A stretch of DNA of 44,180 nt, taken from positions 1 to 44,180 of the forward strand of contig CAKNZJ010000047.1 of the NCBI GenBank assembly GCA_932222125.1, written 5' to 3'. The stretch's first letter is position 1. The number at the start of each line of letters is the position of its first letter. Under the pieces are notes generated by a model. The model was not told where the DNA came from. It searched no databases and was given only the letters and a program-made list of their open reading frames with translations. Source of the stretch: an uncultured Clostridia bacterium (GTDB taxonomy: Bacteria > Bacillota > Clostridia > Oscillospirales > Oscillospiraceae). A program made the position numbers and the translations under genes. Shown here piece after piece: positions 41,801 through 44,180 of the stretch.

Positions 41801-44095
41801 TATGAGGCGTTGCGCTCCTTTCTCCAGCGGGTGCGGGACAGGCTGACCAGAAAGCAGGCCAGCGATTTGGAGCGGGTGGCCAACAGCTGGGAGGCAGCAT
41901 TGACCCAAGGGGCGAAAAATAGCCGGGATGGGCAAGTGATGGAGCCGGATGGAGCGGCGCGCTATTCCATCAATCCAGGATTTGCGGACGCAATTGACCG
42001 GTGGGATGGAAAGGCGGATATATATTTTCATTTAGGCACTACATCAGAGGCCATGCAGAGCATCGGCGTGGATGATAGAAACATTGTAATGCGAAGCGCT
42101 AAGGCCGCAGAGATACTAAATAAGCACAAAGGAATGACCAAGGATATTATGAAACAGGTGCCGGAGGTGTTGGAGCATCCTGTGATGGTTCTGAACTCTA
42201 GAAGCGCATCTCCGGACAACAACAATCAGAGCAGCCGCATTTTGTTGTTCGGGGAGGTTTATGATACAAACGGCGCCCCGGTGACGGCGGTGTTGGAGTT
42301 GAGACCAACGCTGAGCGGCGGCGAGATACAAGACTATAATTTGCTGGTGAGCACCTATGGAAAAGATAAAAACCTCCACCAAATGGTGGAGGAAAGTGAA
42401 GTTCTGTACCTAGATAAAGATAAGAATAGAACCGATACCTGGTTACATGGACTAGGGCTCCAATTGCCTTCGTATGAAACCAAGTATGGTTCTATTGGAA
42501 ACATATCATATGGGGACGGATTTGTCAAGATAAAGGGGACCCCATGGCAGGAGCTGACTGGTACAAAAACAGAGGCAGACGCAACCATAACGGGAAACCA
42601 GTTGCCGGGAGCCCGCAGAAGAGTTACGCCTACCTTGGAGCAAAGTATAACCGATGGGGGCGGCGCTGCCAAGGGAGGGACGCCGGGCAGCGGAGAGGGG
42701 CAGGCCTCCCTGCGCGGGACGGAGGATTTGGGTAGGCAGATCTATGAGCTGACCCAGCAGAACAAGCGGCTGGAGGAGCGCAACCGGCAGCTTCAAACCC
42801 AGATGCGTCGGAGCGATGGGGCGGGCACCGACCAGGCGGCGGTGAAGCGCACGGCAAAGAACCTGCTGAAAGAGTACAGCAGCACAGCGGATGTGGAGCA
42901 GGTGGGAGGACAGATTCAACGGCTGTACGACAGCATGGCGAACCCAAGCCGTGAGGGCAGTTTATCCGAGCGGGAGATGCGCCAGACGGCGAGGGATGTG
43001 GCGGAGGACATCATCAGCCAGACCAGCATCCTCAACGATGAGATGTACCAGGAGTACAAGGATTTGCGGGATCACCTGCGCACCACCAAGATCAATGTGC
43101 CCCAGGAGCTGTGGGGCGAGCTGGAGGTCAAGGGAGGATACAACCAGTTCCGCAAGGAGAATATGGGGCGGCTGAATCTATCCTCCAAAGAGGGGGCCGC
43201 CATTGAGCAGGTGTATCAGGAGCTAGCCTACAACTACCCTGGGTTATTCAACGAGTACGAGGTGAGCCACCCGGCGGACCAGTTGATGCAGATGGCCCAG
43301 GCGCTGGATACGCTGCGGCCCACCACGGAAAATCCATATGCCGGAGACCCGGGGGCGGTGGAGTGGCTGGCCGGGGAGATCATGGAGCGGTTTTATGACC
43401 TGCCACAGCAAAAGCCAACCTTTGCAGACCGGGCCAAACGGCGCCAGGACCGGGCGGTGGAGCGGGAGCGGCAGGCCGGGCAGGAGCGGATGCGGCGGGC
43501 GTTGGAACGGCAAGGAGAGAAAATCAAACAGCTGGAGCGGGAAAACGAGAAGAGGATGGAATTGCAAGCCCGCAAGTGGGAGCGCCTGGAGACCAATCAG
43601 AAGCGGACGGCTATCCGCCGGCATGCGGAAGTGCTCAGCCGGAAGTTGCTGCGGCCTACGGACAAGCAGCACATCCCGGAGAGGTTTCGGGGAAGCGTTC
43701 TGGCCCTGCTGGACGTGATTGACCTGGAGAGCAAGTATGGATATCTGCCCAAGGGGGACGGCACCTTCCAGCGGGTGAACCAGACGGAGGCCCAGGAGAT
43801 GGGCATCCAACTGGAGCCAACCAAGCGCACCCATGCGGCCAGGGACCTGAAGGCGGCTTATGATGCGCTGCGGACGGACCCGGAATTTACCGGCGCGGTG
43901 GACCCGGATTTGGCGGACAAGCTGGAGGCGGTGGCAGAGATGGGCCAAGTGCGTCTAGCGGACATGGACAAGGGGCGGCTGGCTATAGTAGAATATATAC
44001 TAGGTAAGGAGATTTTTGCAGAATACAATACCATCGTTGACATAACGATATCCACAAGATTGCCTATGTGCAGCGAAGAAGTATCGGTGATTTGA
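38816..44095 (+). CDS. Giant phage polyvalent protein with PBECR-like nuclease, HExxH and MuF-C-like domains; C-terminus truncated
   Basis: A 1759-residue protein. The N-terminus has short repeated motifs (TSLGKWDRG, LLSLGKWEAP) and a coiled coil (about 120-210). Residues about 320-570 hold Ala/Gly-rich hydrophobic segments. Residues about 660-800 match the PBECR-type RNase toxin fold (HIIKHHG at 711-717, then IPQILASPDRVY). H910-E-x-x-H914 with a later DELAAEF resembles a metallopeptidase domain of polyvalent proteins. Residues about 1060-1245 match MuF-C (FHLGTTSEAMQSIGV, PEVLEHPVMVLNS). Coiled coils recur near 1310-1330 and 1540-1595. Such proteins are thought to be injected with phage DNA. 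After GRLAIV (about residue 1727) the sequence turns AT-rich and family-like sequence ends, so the C-terminal domain seems lost. Confidence 0.85.
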   Translation: MGKLGKIGGPTPQLTSLGKWDRGTSGEEKNDTAQGTQKKESASFHTSDTGNQAPRLLSLGKWEAPQVKPVSQTGLEQSAAPTTRTTVPPRAWQQQGRAETERNRFLKEIGAEAATLPIPTPDANNINYRQVTRNLDQARRDVDTYASKRKFDIYFGTEKEDTERTRQEEAARARVKQLEAAQAQLAGQIYRSREQEVTQRLAQDQSATAIYQEAKNLKYGRDAAEHLVSLLREGLGREQWEALAKQVNEMYGLSIGADGNRVKDINTLEKLLRDDRNHETNLAKDLAQRGYDYNRLREYDKRQTAAQWADKAREQYAQMANEHPVLSSALTLAAAPAQGVDYLNLLFGNMGRNDPGNLNTYRPLTSDEMTITNFVSTVRQTVGQGIRDGMENKLIGNVLGFVYDTGMSIGDSAIQVATMGPAATVFMGASAASNEAKSVLDQGGSNRQAFLAGAAAGAAEALFEKISIDNLLSKKSVTGWRSWLKETAKQAGVEASEEAFTEIANIISNAAIMGDKSEFATNVRLYQSALGMSEEQAKRAAFLDCVGQVALSAAGGALSGGVMGGVTNAFQWRGSGSTKGAQTANGMEVEAVQPQGNPTALEQGEGVAQAVMDAQEGQNKTASIEETVNENGLVALPKRERENLSSGVRNKIVSTFQDAVHFVRNALGNKQNVDKAYLGKVSDTVAQQVMDAAGMDIRGYNAILHSDNVRHIIKHHGNEKAEAARGQRAVTENDIAMIPQILASPDRVYQSTRNDAYGRPALLFEKEMGGNYVTVQAVTDGTNSITTDTLYIQQKKNSQGTGYNAGQVADPTLNARSVLPQSSSENNIAQSNGEVNVQTTQPGFHDMRSPTPLASPINQSDARQLDAMGKALGLPIYVVDATTDKNGWYQNGEIFIAENTNSPMMDVAKHEITHHLKQAAAEAYQQYVDQVERLMGADFERQVELVQAAYAQHGQQLDREGAVDELAAEFAKNLVTDESLFQRLARENVGLARRIYEALRSFLQRVRDRLTRKQASDLERVANSWEAALTQGAKNSRDGQVMEPDGAARYSINPGFADAIDRWDGKADIYFHLGTTSEAMQSIGVDDRNIVMRSAKAAEILNKHKGMTKDIMKQVPEVLEHPVMVLNSRSASPDNNNQSSRILLFGEVYDTNGAPVTAVLELRPTLSGGEIQDYNLLVSTYGKDKNLHQMVEESEVLYLDKDKNRTDTWLHGLGLQLPSYETKYGSIGNISYGDGFVKIKGTPWQELTGTKTEADATITGNQLPGARRRVTPTLEQSITDGGGAAKGGTPGSGEGQASLRGTEDLGRQIYELTQQNKRLEERNRQLQTQMRRSDGAGTDQAAVKRTAKNLLKEYSSTADVEQVGGQIQRLYDSMANPSREGSLSEREMRQTARDVAEDIISQTSILNDEMYQEYKDLRDHLRTTKINVPQELWGELEVKGGYNQFRKENMGRLNLSSKEGAAIEQVYQELAYNYPGLFNEYEVSHPADQLMQMAQALDTLRPTTENPYAGDPGAVEWLAGEIMERFYDLPQQKPTFADRAKRRQDRAVERERQAGQERMRRALERQGEKIKQLERENEKRMELQARKWERLETNQKRTAIRRHAEVLSRKLLRPTDKQHIPERFRGSVLALLDVIDLESKYGYLPKGDGTFQRVNQTEAQEMGIQLEPTKRTHAARDLKAAYDALRTDPEFTGAVDPDLADKLEAVAEMGQVRLADMDKGRLAIVEYILGKEIFAEYNTIVDITISTRLPMCSEEVSVI

Positions 44096-44180
44096 TTGGA
44101 GGATAGACAGAAGGATATGGATAAAGAGAATAAACAAATATTAACTAAATACATACGGAGGGCAGTGCTACTGCAGTAGC
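43990..44180. other. AT-rich foreign-looking junction at the right edge
   Basis: From about 43990 composition changes from GC-rich to AT-rich. The polyvalent frame runs about 35 more codons to a TGA at 44093-44095. Behind it, AAGGAT precedes a 20-codon frame at 44117-44179 (MDKENKQILTKYIRRAVLLQ) that ends almost at the window edge. A different frame just upstream reads IHKIAYVQRRSIGDLIGG. I recognise neither. It looks like the end of another inserted element or a deletion joint. Confidence 0.5.

Larger units (their letters stand above)
16374..44180. mobile_element. Decayed prophage or prophage-derived element carrying a defence island (right end outside window)
   Basis: The left border is the tRNA-Ser 3' fragment next to a tyrosine integrase. 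The left arm has an integrase-repressor-Cro layout. The right arm has late phage genes ending in a polyvalent protein. Between 21.6 and 34.74 kb the expected replication, terminase, portal, head and tail-tube genes are absent and a defence island takes their place, with broken phage genes at both junctions. It therefore cannot make particles by itself. Confidence 0.75.

Noticed and set aside
43850..44060. Group II intron start (GTGCG at about 43949)
   Set aside because: The bases around it still encode polyvalent-protein sequence, and no intron domain V or reverse transcriptase is visible in the window.

Overview
The window looks like a piece of chromosome from a fairly GC-rich, spore-forming Clostridia bacterium, most likely of the Oscillospiraceae type (Flavonifractor, Intestinimonas, Lawsonibacter and relatives). 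The signs are BclA-like collagen-repeat spore-surface proteins, a large Gram-positive SRP RNA directly before dnaX, a THF riboswitch in front of an ECF folate S-component, and Firmicute-style ribosome binding sites. The genus is an inference from style only.

Region 1 (1-16372) is ordinary chromosome. It begins with a partial gene, a 3' fragment of tmRNA that may be an old integration scar, and three spore-surface-type genes sharing one N-terminal domain (one Cys-rich, two collagen-like), followed by a glycosyltransferase with TPR-like repeats. Next come a PadR regulator with a membrane partner carrying a 148-bp tandem duplication, a small secreted protein, tRNA-Ala(GGC), SRP RNA, dnaX-ybaB, a NUDIX hydrolase, an M3 peptidase, THF-riboswitch-folT, an AGCS amino-acid/sodium symporter, a membrane-linked Mrr-like nuclease and two tiny genes.

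Region 2 (16374 to beyond the right end) reads as one decayed prophage or prophage-derived element. A tyrosine integrase sits beside a displaced tRNA-Ser 3' end. Next is an immunity module (LexA/CI-type repressor with Ser-Lys site, divergent Cro-like gene) flanked by two exported proteins sharing a His/Cys motif, plus small regulators. At about 21.6 kb phage sequence stops, and a 13-kb defence island, mostly on the minus strand, replaces the expected replication, packaging, head and most tail genes. At about 34.74 kb phage sequence resumes inside a 5'-truncated tail gene and continues with four late structural genes.

The last gene encodes a 1759-residue polyvalent protein with a PBECR-like nuclease domain, a HExxH metallopeptidase-like segment and a MuF-C-like domain. 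Its C-terminus is cut off by an AT-rich junction near 43.99 kb.

The island carries an apparently intact Wadjet operon (jetA-jetB-jetC-jetD, genes overlapping), a MazG-like pyrophosphohydrolase, an Mrr-type restriction enzyme, a DUF1016 PD-(D/E)XK nuclease and a DUF5348 gene. In contrast, its SF2 helicase and ParB-like genes are broken by several one-base indels and one nonsense codon. The likely picture is a grounded prophage kept as a carrier for anti-plasmid and anti-phage defence while its own lytic functions, and part of its cargo, decay.
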